Part shown: one piece after another, positions 1 to 7,214 of the stretch
Layout of the letters: each line of letters opens with the position of its first letter
Position numbering within the stretch: the stretch's first letter is position 1
Origin: JACVRU01 sp040905885
GTDB lineage: Bacteria > Actinomycetota > Thermoleophilia > Gaiellales > Gaiellaceae
Reading direction: 5' to 3'
DNA: 28,769 nt
Assembly (NCBI GenBank): GCA_040905885.1
Contig: JBBDQR010000100.1
Location: 1-28,769 of the forward strand
Program-made: the position numbers and the translations under genes
The notes under the pieces: generated by a model
The model's database searches: none
Seen by the model: only the letters and a program-made list of their open reading frames with translations
Told to the model about the DNA's origin: nothing

Positions 1-267
1 GCGCTGCGCGCGCGCCTCGTCGGCGTGGGTGATCTCCGAGAGGCGGACGGCTTCGAGCGGCCGGCCGCGGGCGCGGGCGACGCCTGCGAGGCGCGCCGCC
101 GACCCGGCGCGCTCCGCGTCGCTCCACGCCGCCTCGTAGTCCCCGAGGTCCTCGTGCAGGCGCGAGCGCTCGACCAACGATGCCGCATCCGCCGCGCCGG
201 CGAGGGCGGCCAGAGCCTCCCGGTAGAGGCAGCGGGCGCGCAGCCCGCGTGCACGCTCCAAGGTCAT
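1..267 (-). CDS. TPR-like protein, 3' part outside window
   Basis: The first 89 residues of a minus-strand protein are open to the window edge. The sequence is Ala/Arg/Leu-rich and helical; a stretch around residues 34-50 (HEDLGDYEAAWSDAERA) reads like one tetratricopeptide repeat, suggesting a helical scaffold or the sensing part of a larger protein. The ATG overlaps the TGA of the MFS gene as ATGA, so the two are probably translationally coupled. Only the N-terminus is visible, so no function is assigned. TPR membership is inference from a single repeat-like segment. Confidence 0.6.
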   Translation of the reverse strand, partial: MTLERARGLRARCLYREALAALAGAADAASLVERSRLHEDLGDYEAAWSDAERAGSAARLAGVARARGRPLEAVRLSEITHADEARAQR

Positions 268-1508
268 GCGGCCCCCAGCTGGAGGTCCACCCGGTCCACC
301 GCGACCGGCAGCCGACGACGGAGCAGGACGCCCCCGAGGACGGCCACCGCGCTGCCGGCGACCAGCAGCGCGAAGAACGGCGTGCCGTCGCCGATGCCGA
401 GCCCCACCCCGGCCAGCGCCGGGCCGACGGCGAAGCCCGTGGTGTAGGCGAGGACGAACGCCCCGTTGTAGCGGCCGCGCAGGTGGTCGGGCGCCAGGTC
501 GTTCACGAGCGGCGCGAGCACGGGCGACAGCAGCGTCTCGAACAGGGCGATCACGGCCATCGCGGCCGCGAAGCCGGCGACCGCGGCCGTGCCGCCTCCG
601 ACCCGCGCCGCGAGGATGACGAGACACCACGCCAGCCCGAGGATCGCCGCCGCCAGGATGAGCGCGGTCGTCCGCCTGCGCCCCCCGAGGAGCCTGAGCG
701 CGAAGAGCTGGAACAGCGCGACCGAGAAGGTGTTCGCAGCGAACACGAGCGCAAGCGCGTCGGCGGAGATCCCTCCCGTCCCGGTCGCGTACGGGGGCAC
801 CGCGGCCTCGTACTGCGCGTAGCCCACGACCACGAGCAGCGCGGTGACCAGCCAGACCGCGAGGAACGTGCGATCGGCGAACACGGCCAGGTAGCCCCCG
901 GCGCCGGCGTCCTCCGCGGGAGGCGGCCGGTTGCCGACGCCGCGGAGGGCGGCGAGCAGCGGCAGGAATGCAAGGAACGTGGCGGCGTCGACGAGATAGA
1001 GCACCTCGAAGCTGCGCGCCGACTCGAGCTCGACGATGCCCGCCGCGGCCACCGCGCCGAGGCCGAAGCCGGCGTTCATCGTCGCGTGCCGCAGCGCGAA
1101 GGCCCCCGAGCGCTGCGACTCCTCGACGGCCGTGGCGAGGAGCGCGTCGGCGGCGGGCCAGGCGATCGAGGCGCCCAGGCCGATGAGGGCGGCGGCGCCG
1201 AAGGCCGCCGGGACGGAGTGCACGTAGGCGAACCACGTCGCGCCTCCGGCCCCGGCCACGAGCCCTGCCATCAGCGCACGCCGCGGGCCGATCCGGTCGG
1301 CGAGCGAGCCCCCGATCACGTTCCCGGCGAAGCTCGCCACAGCGAGCGCCGAGAGCGCAAGCCCGGCGACGAAGAGGTCGATCCCGCGGATCCGGGTCAG
1401 GTAGACGATGAAGAACGGCATCGTCAGCCCGGAGCCGACCGCCGAGAGCATGTCGCCGCCGAGAATCAGCCACGCGCGGCGCGGGAGCCGCGGGACGAGC
1501 GACCTCAA
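264..1508 (-). CDS. MFS transporter
   Basis: A 414-residue integral membrane protein with about twelve hydrophobic segments, typical of major facilitator superfamily carriers. After the first two helices a loop with GGSLADRIGPRRAL (about residues 67-80) matches MFS motif A (G-x-L-a-D-r-x-G-r-r). This predicts proton-driven export or uptake of a small molecule; the substrate cannot be read, although drug-efflux-type members look like this. The start is a TTG one base after the TGA of the superoxide dismutase gene. It keeps the basic N-terminus (RLPRR) before helix 1, and no better start exists before Met20. The gene lies in a minus-strand run with superoxide dismutase upstream and a TPR-like gene overlapping downstream. 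Confidence 0.88.
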   Translation of the reverse strand: MRSLVPRLPRRAWLILGGDMLSAVGSGLTMPFFIVYLTRIRGIDLFVAGLALSALAVASFAGNVIGGSLADRIGPRRALMAGLVAGAGGATWFAYVHSVPAAFGAAALIGLGASIAWPAADALLATAVEESQRSGAFALRHATMNAGFGLGAVAAAGIVELESARSFEVLYLVDAATFLAFLPLLAALRGVGNRPPPAEDAGAGGYLAVFADRTFLAVWLVTALLVVVGYAQYEAAVPPYATGTGGISADALALVFAANTFSVALFQLFALRLLGGRRRTTALILAAAILGLAWCLVILAARVGGGTAAVAGFAAAMAVIALFETLLSPVLAPLVNDLAPDHLRGRYNGAFVLAYTTGFAVGPALAGVGLGIGDGTPFFALLVAGSAVAVLGGVLLRRRLPVAVDRVDLQLGAA

Positions 1509-1509
1509 C

Positions 1510-2106
1510 TCACTGCGTCTGCTCGAACCGCCGTCCCACCTCGTCCCAGTTGACGACGTTCCACCACGCCTCGAGGTAGTCCGGTCGGCGGTTCTGGTAC
1601 TTGAGGTAGTAGGCGTGCTCCCAGACGTCGATCCCGAGCAGGGGCACGTGGCCCTGCATCAGGGGCGAGTCCTGGTTCGCGGTCGAGTACGCCTCGAGGC
1701 CCGAGCCGTTCCAGACGAGCCACGACCAGCCGCTGCCGAAGCGCGCGACGCCGTTCTGGGTGACGGTCTGCTTGAAGTCGGCGAAGCCGCCGAAGGTCTC
1801 CGAGATCGCGTCCGCGAGCGCGCCGGAGGGCTCGCCGCCGCCGTCCGGGCCCATGATCTGCCAGAACAGGCTGTGGTTCGCGTGGCCGCCGGCGTTGTTG
1901 CGGAGCGCCGTGTCGCTCTCCGGGTCGATGCCGCGGAGCACGTCCTCGACTGACGCTTCGGCCCACCGGCCGCCCTCGAGCGCCTTATTCGCGTTGTCGA
2001 CGTACGCCTGGTGGTGCTTGTCGTGGTGGATCCGCATCGTCTGCTCGTCGACGTGCGGCTCCAGAGCGCCATAGTCGTACGGGAGCGGGGGAACCTCGAA
2101 GGCCAT
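1510..2106 (-). CDS. sodA: superoxide dismutase, Mn type
   Basis: Converts superoxide to hydrogen peroxide and oxygen, in the cytoplasm as judged by the lack of a signal peptide. The 198-residue length is normal for the Fe/Mn family. The four metal ligands are visible: His27 (IHHDKHH), His78 (HANHSLFW), Asp160 and His164 (DVWEHAYY). Gly73-Gly74 before HANH and Gln145 in STANQDSP are the residues usual in manganese rather than iron enzymes, so Mn is favoured; cambialism cannot be excluded. A longer open frame continues upstream, but the family N-terminus (FEVPPLPYDYGALEPH) begins just after this ATG, and GGAAGGAG lies about seven bases before it. Forty-four bases separate it from the M32 peptidase gene upstream. 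Confidence 0.96.
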   Translation of the reverse strand: MAFEVPPLPYDYGALEPHVDEQTMRIHHDKHHQAYVDNANKALEGGRWAEASVEDVLRGIDPESDTALRNNAGGHANHSLFWQIMGPDGGGEPSGALADAISETFGGFADFKQTVTQNGVARFGSGWSWLVWNGSGLEAYSTANQDSPLMQGHVPLLGIDVWEHAYYLKYQNRRPDYLEAWWNVVNWDEVGRRFEQTQ

Positions 2107-2150
2107 CGGGGACTCCTTCCGTCGAACGCCGGGCCTCGATGCTAAACCCG

Positions 2151-3647
2151 CTAGACGGCGTGTGCGCCGTGCTTCTCGCGTAGGTAGCGGAGGTATGGAT
2201 CGGGGTCGATCCGCGCGTCCGTCACCCGCTCGAGCGTGTCCTGCGGCGGGAACTTGCGCCCCAGCGCGTGCAGGCGCTCGCCGAGCCACTCGCGCAGCGC
2301 CCCGAACTCGCCCCGCTCGAAGCGGTCGTCCAGGTCGGGGACGTCCTCGCGCACCCGCTCCCAGATCTGGACGGACATGACGTTCCCGAGCGAGTAGGTC
2401 GAGAAGTAGCCGATGTGGCCGGCGCCCCAGTGCATGTCCTGGAGCACGCCGCGCGCGTCGTCGGGGACGTCGACGCCAAGGTACTCGTCCATCCGCCGGT
2501 TCCACTCCTCCGGCAGGTCGCGGAGCGCGATCCGCCCCTCGATCATGTCCTGCTCGAGCTCGAAGCGCAGGATGATGTGCATGTTGTAGGTGACCTCGTC
2601 CGCGTGGATGCGGATCAGCGACGGGTGCACCCGGTTGACGGCCCGGAAGAAGCGCTCCAGCTCGACGTCGCCGAGCTGCTCCGGGAACGTCTCCTGGAGC
2701 CGCGGGTAGAAGAACGTCCAGAACGGGCGCCCGCGGCCGACGAGGTTCTCCCACATCCGGCTCTGCGACTCGTGCAGCCCGAGCGACGCGCCGGTGCCGG
2801 CGGGGCCGCGGATCAGCTCCGGGCGGATCTCGTTCTCGTAGAGCGCGTGCCCGTACTCGTGCATCGTGGCGAAGAACGCGTCGATGTCCGCCTCGTCGTA
2901 GTGCGTCGTGATCCGGACGTCGTCGCCGCCCGGGCCGCCGACGAACGGGTGCCGCGTGTGGTCGAGCCGCCAGGTCTCCATCTTGAGGCCGAAGAGGTTG
3001 AGCACCTCGTGGCAGATCGCCTGCTGCCGCTCGACGGGGAAGTGGCCGGTGAGAAACGCGTCGTCCGGCTCCTCGTCGCCGAGCGCCCGGATGAACGGGA
3101 GCAGCTCGTCCTTCAGCCGCTGGAAGACCTCGCGCACCTCCGCGGTCTTCATCTCCGGCTCGAAGTCGTCGAGCAGCACGTCGTAGCGCTCGTCGAAGCC
3201 GTCGAAGCAGTCGATGTACTGCTGCCGCAGCTCGATCGCCCGCTCCAGCGCGGGCAGCAGGATCGAGAAGTCGGACGCCTCCTTCGCCTTCGCCCAGGCC
3301 TGGAGGCCCACGGAGGAGGCGCGGCTGATCTCGGCGTGCAGCTCGGGCGGGACGCGGACGGCCTTCTCGTAGTCACGGCGCGCGACCCGGATCACGGCGG
3401 CGGCGTCGGAGTCGGGGTCGAGCGAGTCCTCGTAGGAGCGCACCTCCTCGAGCAGCCGGCCCGTCTCGGGGCTCGTGAACAGCTCGTGGATGTGGCGGGT
3501 GAGCGTCGCCCGCTGGTCGGCGCGAAGGGCCGCGCCCCCCTGGGGCATCATTACGAGCTGGTCCCAGCCGACGATCGAGCCGACCTGTGCCAGGTCGGCG
3601 ATCTCGGCGAGCCGCGTCTTCAGCTGCTCGAACGTCTGGTTCTCCAC
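2151..3647 (-). CDS. M32-family metallocarboxypeptidase
   Basis: A 498-residue zinc carboxypeptidase of the thermostable carboxypeptidase 1 (M32) family, which removes C-terminal residues from peptides in the cytoplasm. HEYGH at residues 263-267 is the HExxH zinc site; Glu293 in LHESQSRMWE is the expected third ligand. HPF followed by DDVRITTHY (about residues 233-250) is another family hallmark. Length matches the family at about 500. I choose the GTG at 3647 because AAAGGA sits six bases before it; a GTG at 3662 overlapping the upstream TGA would add five residues. It probably shares a transcript with the RidA-like gene upstream and the dismutase downstream. Confidence 0.93.
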   Translation of the reverse strand: MENQTFEQLKTRLAEIADLAQVGSIVGWDQLVMMPQGGAALRADQRATLTRHIHELFTSPETGRLLEEVRSYEDSLDPDSDAAAVIRVARRDYEKAVRVPPELHAEISRASSVGLQAWAKAKEASDFSILLPALERAIELRQQYIDCFDGFDERYDVLLDDFEPEMKTAEVREVFQRLKDELLPFIRALGDEEPDDAFLTGHFPVERQQAICHEVLNLFGLKMETWRLDHTRHPFVGGPGGDDVRITTHYDEADIDAFFATMHEYGHALYENEIRPELIRGPAGTGASLGLHESQSRMWENLVGRGRPFWTFFYPRLQETFPEQLGDVELERFFRAVNRVHPSLIRIHADEVTYNMHIILRFELEQDMIEGRIALRDLPEEWNRRMDEYLGVDVPDDARGVLQDMHWGAGHIGYFSTYSLGNVMSVQIWERVREDVPDLDDRFERGEFGALREWLGERLHALGRKFPPQDTLERVTDARIDPDPYLRYLREKHGAHAV

Positions 3648-3658
3648 GGGTAGTCCTT

Positions 3659-4126
3659 TCACTGAACTGCCACGATTGCCTCGACCTCCACGGGGATGCC
3701 CGCCGGCAGCTCGCGGACTCCGATTGCGCTTCGAGCCGCCAGGCCTCGCTCCTCCCCGTACACCTCGACCACCAGATCGGTGAATCCGTTCACGACGGAA
3801 GGCTGGTCCCCGAAGCCGTCCGCGGAGCGCACGAAGCCGAGCACCTTCACCCAGCGCCGCACGCGGTCGAGCGCGCCCAGCTCGTCGACGATGCGCCGCA
3901 GGGCGAGCAGGGCCGTCGCGCGCGCGGCCTCGTAGCCCTCCTCCACGGTCATCGTCTCGCCGAGCCTGCCCTCGACGCCCACGGGCCCGAGTCCCGACAG
4001 GTACGCGAGCCCGTCGTGGACGAGCACGGGGCGGAGCCTCGGCGTGAACGGGAGCGACGGGAACTCGGGCAGCTCGAGCCCGAGCCCGGCCAGCCGCTCG
4101 TCGGGAGTGGACACGAGCGAGGACAC
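3659..4126 (-). CDS. RidA/YjgF-family protein
   Basis: A protein of about 155 residues in the RidA (YjgF/YER057c/UK114) superfamily, closest in style to the YjgH-like branch that begins TPDERLAGLGLELP. Canonical RidA hydrolyses reactive enamine/imine intermediates; members of this branch often lack that activity, so the reaction is uncertain. SGLGPVGVEGRLG and the closing ARSAIGVRELPAGIPVEVEAIVAV form the family core. The GTG at 4126 follows GAGAGG by five bases; the open frame continues to a TTG at 4168, which would add a poorly conserved 14-residue leader. The gene heads the minus-strand run and is divergent from the STAS gene. Confidence 0.85.
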   Translation of the reverse strand: MSSLVSTPDERLAGLGLELPEFPSLPFTPRLRPVLVHDGLAYLSGLGPVGVEGRLGETMTVEEGYEAARATALLALRRIVDELGALDRVRRWVKVLGFVRSADGFGDQPSVVNGFTDLVVEVYGEERGLAARSAIGVRELPAGIPVEVEAIVAVQ

Positions 4127-4227
4127 TAGCGCCTCTCGGTTGGCAGGCCTAGTGTCCTTTTGGTTCAATCGTCCTGAAGCGAGCCGAGAACCCGCTCGAA
4201 CCAGGAGCGACGAGGGAGGGCACTGTT

Positions 4228-4596
4228 TTGGGGGACGAGAGCGCTTCGCTGCGCGAGGATCCAGTTCGCGAGGTGGTCGAGCAGGACGGGGCCGTCGTCG
4301 TGCGGCTCGCGGGCGAGCTCGACCTCTACAACGCGGAGGTCGTCCGCGAGGCGCTGGTGGAGGCCGCGGGGCGCGAGCCCGAGCGGCTCGTCGTCGACCT
4401 CGGCGACGTCAGCTTCCTCGACTCGACGGCGCTCGGGGTGCTGATCGAGGCGCGGGGCAAGCTCTCCAACCGGCGCAGCTTCATGCTCGCCGCGCCGGGC
4501 CTCGAGGCGCGCCGCGCGCTGGAGGTGTCCGGCCTCGACCGGCACTTCGACCTGCACGAGACGGTCGACGGCGCGCTCGACGCGAAGCTCGGCTAA
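4228..4596 (+). CDS. STAS-domain protein (anti-sigma factor antagonist-like)
   Basis: A 122-residue single-domain STAS protein of the SpoIIAA/RsbV type. Such proteins bind a kinase-type anti-sigma factor and release a sigma factor when unphosphorylated. The core is present: VVVRLAGELDLYNAEVVREAL (residues 23-43), then LVVDLGDVSFLDSTALGVL (54-72), where Ser66 is the expected phosphorylation site. The start is TTG with GGGAGGG about seven bases upstream. No cognate anti-sigma kinase or sigma factor lies in this window, so the partner is unknown. It is convergent with the AHSA1 gene, which ends ten bases downstream. Confidence 0.88.
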   Translation: MGDESASLREDPVREVVEQDGAVVVRLAGELDLYNAEVVREALVEAAGREPERLVVDLGDVSFLDSTALGVLIEARGKLSNRRSFMLAAPGLEARRALEVSGLDRHFDLHETVDGALDAKLG

Positions 4597-4606
4597 CCGC
4601 CCGGCG

Positions 4607-5062
4607 TCACGGGCCCCAGGTCTTGTCGACCGGCCGCCCCTCGGCGAGATCGACGAGGCAGCCGAGGAAGTGCCGCCAGCCGGCGTCGTGGATCGCGCGC
4701 CACTCCGCCACCTGGTCCTCGGGCACGGCGTCCCAGCCGGTGTGCCGGAGCTCGACGCGCGTGCCGCCATCCTCGAGCTCGGTGAGATCGACGTCGACCT
4801 GGGTGACGATGTCGGGCGCGACGCCGCGGACCCAGGTGAACGCGAGCCCGCTCGGCGGCTCGAAGCGCGTAACCGTGCCGGTGACGTCTCCCCGGCCCTC
4901 GAACTCGAGCTCGATCCGCCCGCCCTCGCGGGCCTCGAAGGTGGCCGCGTCGGACCACCATTCGACGAGACGCTCGGGGATCGTGAAGAGCTCGAAGACG
5001 CGCTCGCGGGGCGCGGCGATCTCGACGGTGCAGACGACGGGTGCCAAAACTGCCTCGCTCAT
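4607..5062 (-). CDS. SRPBCC/AHSA1-family protein
   Basis: A 151-residue START-like protein of the Aha1/SRPBCC fold: CTVEIAAPRERVFELFTIPERLVEWW near the start (about residues 11-36) and a C-terminal long helix with HDAGWRHFLGCLVDLAEG. The fold makes a hydrophobic ligand-binding cavity; no reaction can be assigned. Its ATG overlaps the TGA of the upstream ArsR gene (ATGA), with GAGGAGGAA inside the ArsR coding end. ArsR-AHSA1 pairs of this kind are common in actinobacteria and are usually co-regulated by the ArsR protein. Confidence 0.9.
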   Translation of the reverse strand: MSEAVLAPVVCTVEIAAPRERVFELFTIPERLVEWWSDAATFEAREGGRIELEFEGRGDVTGTVTRFEPPSGLAFTWVRGVAPDIVTQVDVDLTELEDGGTRVELRHTGWDAVPEDQVAEWRAIHDAGWRHFLGCLVDLAEGRPVDKTWGP

Positions 5063-5355
5063 CGTTCCTCCTCTGCCAGCTCCTTCAGGGCGGCCAGCCG
5101 CCCCGACCAGTAGGCGTCGAGCCAGCGCCGCAGCTCGCCGAGCGGCTCCGGATCCGACCGGTACAGGCGCAATCGGCCGTCGCGGCGCTCGCTGACGAGC
5201 CCCGCCAGGCGCAGCACGCGGAGGTGCCGCGAGACGGCGGGACGGCTGATCTCGAACTCGGCGGCGATCTCGCCCGCGGGCAGCTCACGGTCCCGAACGA
5301 GCTCGAGCACGCGCCGGCGCGTCGGATCGGAGATGGCCGCGACGATTGCCTCCAC
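5059..5355 (-). CDS. ArsR-family transcriptional repressor
   Basis: A 98-residue winged helix-turn-helix protein. DPTRRRVLELV (about 10-20) followed by AGEIAAEFEISRPAVSRHLRVL is the ArsR helix-turn-helix, and LVSERRDGRLRLYR forms the wing. No Cys metal-binding box is visible, so it probably does not sense metals directly; it fits the subgroup paired with AHSA1 genes. The GTG start lies exactly seven bases after a -10-like TAGGTT, with no usefully spaced Shine-Dalgarno, so a leaderless mRNA is likely. A perfect palindrome covers that -10 element, suggesting autorepression. Longer upstream open frame is antisense to the next gene and is rejected. Confidence 0.9.
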   Translation of the reverse strand: MEAIVAAISDPTRRRVLELVRDRELPAGEIAAEFEISRPAVSRHLRVLRLAGLVSERRDGRLRLYRSDPEPLGELRRWLDAYWSGRLAALKELAEEER

Positions 5356-5360
5356 ACTCC

Positions 5361-5376
5361 GTAACCTATAGGTTAC
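5361..5376. promoter_or_regulatory. ArsR operator, perfect 16-base palindrome
   Basis: GTAACCTATAGGTTAC is identical to its reverse complement. It overlaps the predicted -10 hexamer of the ArsR gene (TAGGTT on the minus strand, 5368-5363), so occupancy would block RNA polymerase. A related palindrome is found at 5441-5454. Confidence 0.8.
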
Positions 5377-5390
5377 AGATTCTCTGTCAA
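5363..5390 (-). promoter_or_regulatory. promoter of the ArsR-AHSA1 operon
   Basis: On the minus strand a perfect -35 TTGACA (5390-5385) is followed by 16 bases and TAGGTT (5368-5363). Seven more bases lead to the GTG at 5355, which would be at or next to the transcription start. Confidence 0.75.
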
Positions 5391-5424
5391 GTCCCGTCGG
5401 CCCGGCGGTGCCGGCCCTCTCGCC

Positions 5425-5454
5425 CTGGCAGGGCGACCCGAAACCTTTAGGTTT
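5425..5454 (+). promoter_or_regulatory. promoter and second ArsR-type operator
   Basis: AAACCTTTAGGTTT (5441-5454) is an inverted repeat sharing 11 of 12 core bases (AACCTWTAGGTT) with the palindrome at 5361-5376. It overlaps a -10-like TAGGTT (5448-5453) placed seven bases before the ATG at 5461, the same geometry as at the ArsR gene. CTGGCA at 5425-5430 is a possible -35 box with a 17-base spacer. Confidence 0.65.
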
Positions 5455-5460
5455 GGCGCG

Positions 5461-6498
5461 ATGGCGGGGAGATCGGTCCTGGCGTGGGCCGTCAGGCACA
5501 GGCGGCCGCTCCTGATCGGGCTCGGCGCCGCCGTGCTCGCAGTGGGAACGGCAGCGCTGATCGGGAAGGCCGCTGGCTACGCCCGCCTGCTCGACAGGCT
5601 TCGGGAGGCCGACCTCCACTGGCTGCCGCTGCTCGCCGCGGGCCAGGTCGCCGCCTACCTCGGCTACATCATGGCCTACCGCGCGACGGCGAGGGTCGAA
5701 GGGGGCCCGCGACTCTCGTTCCCGCTGACGACCTGGATCGTCGGCGCCAGCTTCGGCGCGTACGCGGTCGCGAACGCGGTCGGGGCGCTGGGCGTCGACT
5801 ACTGGGCGCTGCGCCGCACCGGCGCCGACCACCATGCGGCCTTCACGCGGATCGTCGCGTTCAAGACGCTCGAGTGGGCGGTCTTCGGGCTGCTCGCCGC
5901 CGCCCTGGGGGGGCTGGTGCTGGCGGGCGCCGCGCCCGAGGTCAGGAGGGAGGTCGCGGTCGCGTGGCTCGTCGCCGTGCCGTTCTGCTACGTCGCCGGA
6001 CGCTTCGCGTCCTCGCGCGACCGCGTCGCGCGGCTGAGGCGGGCCGGGGAAAGGGGCCGCGCCCGGCGCCTCTTCGCCGACACGATCGCGTCGGTCGTGA
6101 TCGTCCGGAAGATCCTCGGCCGGCCGTTCCGGCACGTCGAGGCGATCGCCGGCGCCGGGCTCTACTGGTTCGGGGACATCGTCACGCTCTGGGCCGGCCT
6201 GCGGGCCTTCGACGTCGACATCGGCGTGATCCCGCTCGTGCTCGGCTACGCGACCGGCTACGCGGCGACGATGCTCCCGCTGCCGGCGGGGGGCGTGGGC
6301 GGCGTGGACGCGGCGATGACGTTCGCGCTGACCCTCGTCGGCGTTTCGCTGGGCCCCGCGCTGCTCGGCGTCTTCGCCTACCGCTTCTTCAACTTCTGGC
6401 TGCCCTTCATCCCCGGGCTGATCGCCGGCGCGACCGTGCACGCGGCCTACGTGCGCCTGCCGTCCGTCCCCCACCCCGCCGCGGGGCGTCCCGGCTAG
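5461..6498 (+). CDS. lysylphosphatidylglycerol synthase-type flippase-domain membrane protein
   Basis: A 345-residue protein with about eight hydrophobic segments. It resembles the UPF0104/LPG_synthase_TM family, that is, the membrane half of MprF without the aminoacyl-transferase half. MprF membrane domains flip modified lipids; stand-alone members are presumed lipid translocases or envelope proteins with unknown substrates. Features include an AVANAVGALGVDYWALRR loop and the C-terminal PLPAGGVGGVDAAM, typical of the family. The start ATG has no clear Shine-Dalgarno and lies seven bases after a -10-like element under an ArsR-type operator, so it may be leaderless and ArsR-regulated. Its TAG stop shares the CTAG sequence with the stop of the convergent PAP2 gene. 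Confidence 0.85.
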   Translation: MAGRSVLAWAVRHRRPLLIGLGAAVLAVGTAALIGKAAGYARLLDRLREADLHWLPLLAAGQVAAYLGYIMAYRATARVEGGPRLSFPLTTWIVGASFGAYAVANAVGALGVDYWALRRTGADHHAAFTRIVAFKTLEWAVFGLLAAALGGLVLAGAAPEVRREVAVAWLVAVPFCYVAGRFASSRDRVARLRRAGERGRARRLFADTIASVVIVRKILGRPFRHVEAIAGAGLYWFGDIVTLWAGLRAFDVDIGVIPLVLGYATGYAATMLPLPAGGVGGVDAAMTFALTLVGVSLGPALLGVFAYRFFNFWLPFIPGLIAGATVHAAYVRLPSVPHPAAGRPG

Positions 6499-7214
6499 CT
6501 TCGTCTCAGCCGCAGGCCGGCCAGCCCCAGCGCGGCGCCGGCGACGGCGTCCAGGACGAAGTGGTTCGCGGTCGTGAAGACCACGAACGCGACCGCGCCC
6601 GGGTAGGCGAGCGCCGCGGCGCGAATGGCGGGATTGCTCGACTCGGCCAGCACGGCCGCGCTCGTCACGACCGCGAAGGCCATGTGCAGCGAGGGGAAGG
6701 CGGCGATCGGATTGTAGAGCTTGACGACGAGGCCCGACTCGAGGTCGAGCCCGTTGTCCCGGATCGTGTCGACCATGTGCTCGAGCTTCCGCGGCGGGTC
6801 GCACGGGAAGAAGTAGAAGACGGCCGCCGGCGCGGCGATCGAGAACAGCCCGGCGGTGCGGATCCGGTGGAACTCCGGGTGACGCCGGTAGAAGAGCCGC
6901 ATCACCGAGGCGACGGTGAAGACGACGTTCGGCACGACGTAACCCGCAGAGAGGGCCTTGAGGAGCCGCGGCCGGTCGAGCAGCAGGGCCTGGAGCTCGG
7001 GCTCGACGTGGATGCCGAGCCTGCGCTCGAGGGCCTCGACCCGGCGGGCGTTGCGCGCCGCGCGGGCCCGCCCGTCCGCGTTGTCGACGGCCGCGCGGAC
7101 GGCGAGGTAGACGCCGTAGGCGCCGAACGCGAGCGCGACCTCGCGCCTCCCGGAGAACCGCCGTCCGCTTTTCGGGGCCCCCAGGGAACGCTTGCGTTTC
7201 CTGGGGACTATCAG
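6495..7214 (-). CDS. PAP2-family phosphatase / inositolphosphotransferase-like membrane protein
   Basis: About 239 residues with several membrane segments. NPIAAFPSLHMAFAV carries the PSLH form of the PAP2 PSGH motif, and TANHFVLDAVAGAALG carries the catalytic H...D of the third motif. This places it in the PAP2_3 (Aur1/Ipt1-like) group, which handles lipid phosphates or transfers phospho-headgroups at the membrane. No ATG, GTG or TTG exists in frame between the glycosyltransferase stop and well inside the first conserved helices. The best candidate is CTG at 7214, which forms a CTGA overlap with the upstream stop, with GAGG seven bases before it. The start is therefore uncertain. The adjacent PimA-like glycosyltransferase suggests phosphoinositide-lipid metabolism. 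Confidence 0.8.
   Translation of the reverse strand: MIVPRKRKRSLGAPKSGRRFSGRREVALAFGAYGVYLAVRAAVDNADGRARAARNARRVEALERRLGIHVEPELQALLLDRPRLLKALSAGYVVPNVVFTVASVMRLFYRRHPEFHRIRTAGLFSIAAPAAVFYFFPCDPPRKLEHMVDTIRDNGLDLESGLVVKLYNPIAAFPSLHMAFAVVTSAAVLAESSNPAIRAAALAYPGAVAFVVFTTANHFVLDAVAGAALGLAGLRLRRS
7179..7206. repeat. 13-base-arm inverted repeat at the PAP2 5' end
   Basis: CCCCAGGGAACGC (7179-7191) and GCGTTTCCTGGGG (7194-7206) are complementary at 12 of 13 positions around a 2-base centre. It lies inside the first codons of the PAP2 gene. There is no T tract on either side, so it is not a standard terminator. Confidence 0.6.

Noticed and set aside
180..1553. Long plus-strand open frame opposite the MFS transporter
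   Set aside because: Its product is a Arg/Gly/Asp-rich antisense pattern with no fold; the minus strand encodes a clear MFS carrier.
2107..2754. Upstream extension of the superoxide dismutase frame
   Set aside because: It overlaps the M32 peptidase gene, is low-complexity Arg/Pro/Ala, and the dismutase has a good Shine-Dalgarno at its own ATG.
5356..5368. GGAG just before the ArsR GTG as a ribosome binding site
   Set aside because: Only one base separates it from the GTG, too close to function; the promoter geometry suggests a leaderless mRNA.
7179..7206. Inverted repeat as a transcription terminator of the glycosyltransferase gene
   Set aside because: There is no T tract on either strand, it lies inside the coupled PAP2 gene, and on the minus-strand RNA one pair becomes a C-A mismatch.
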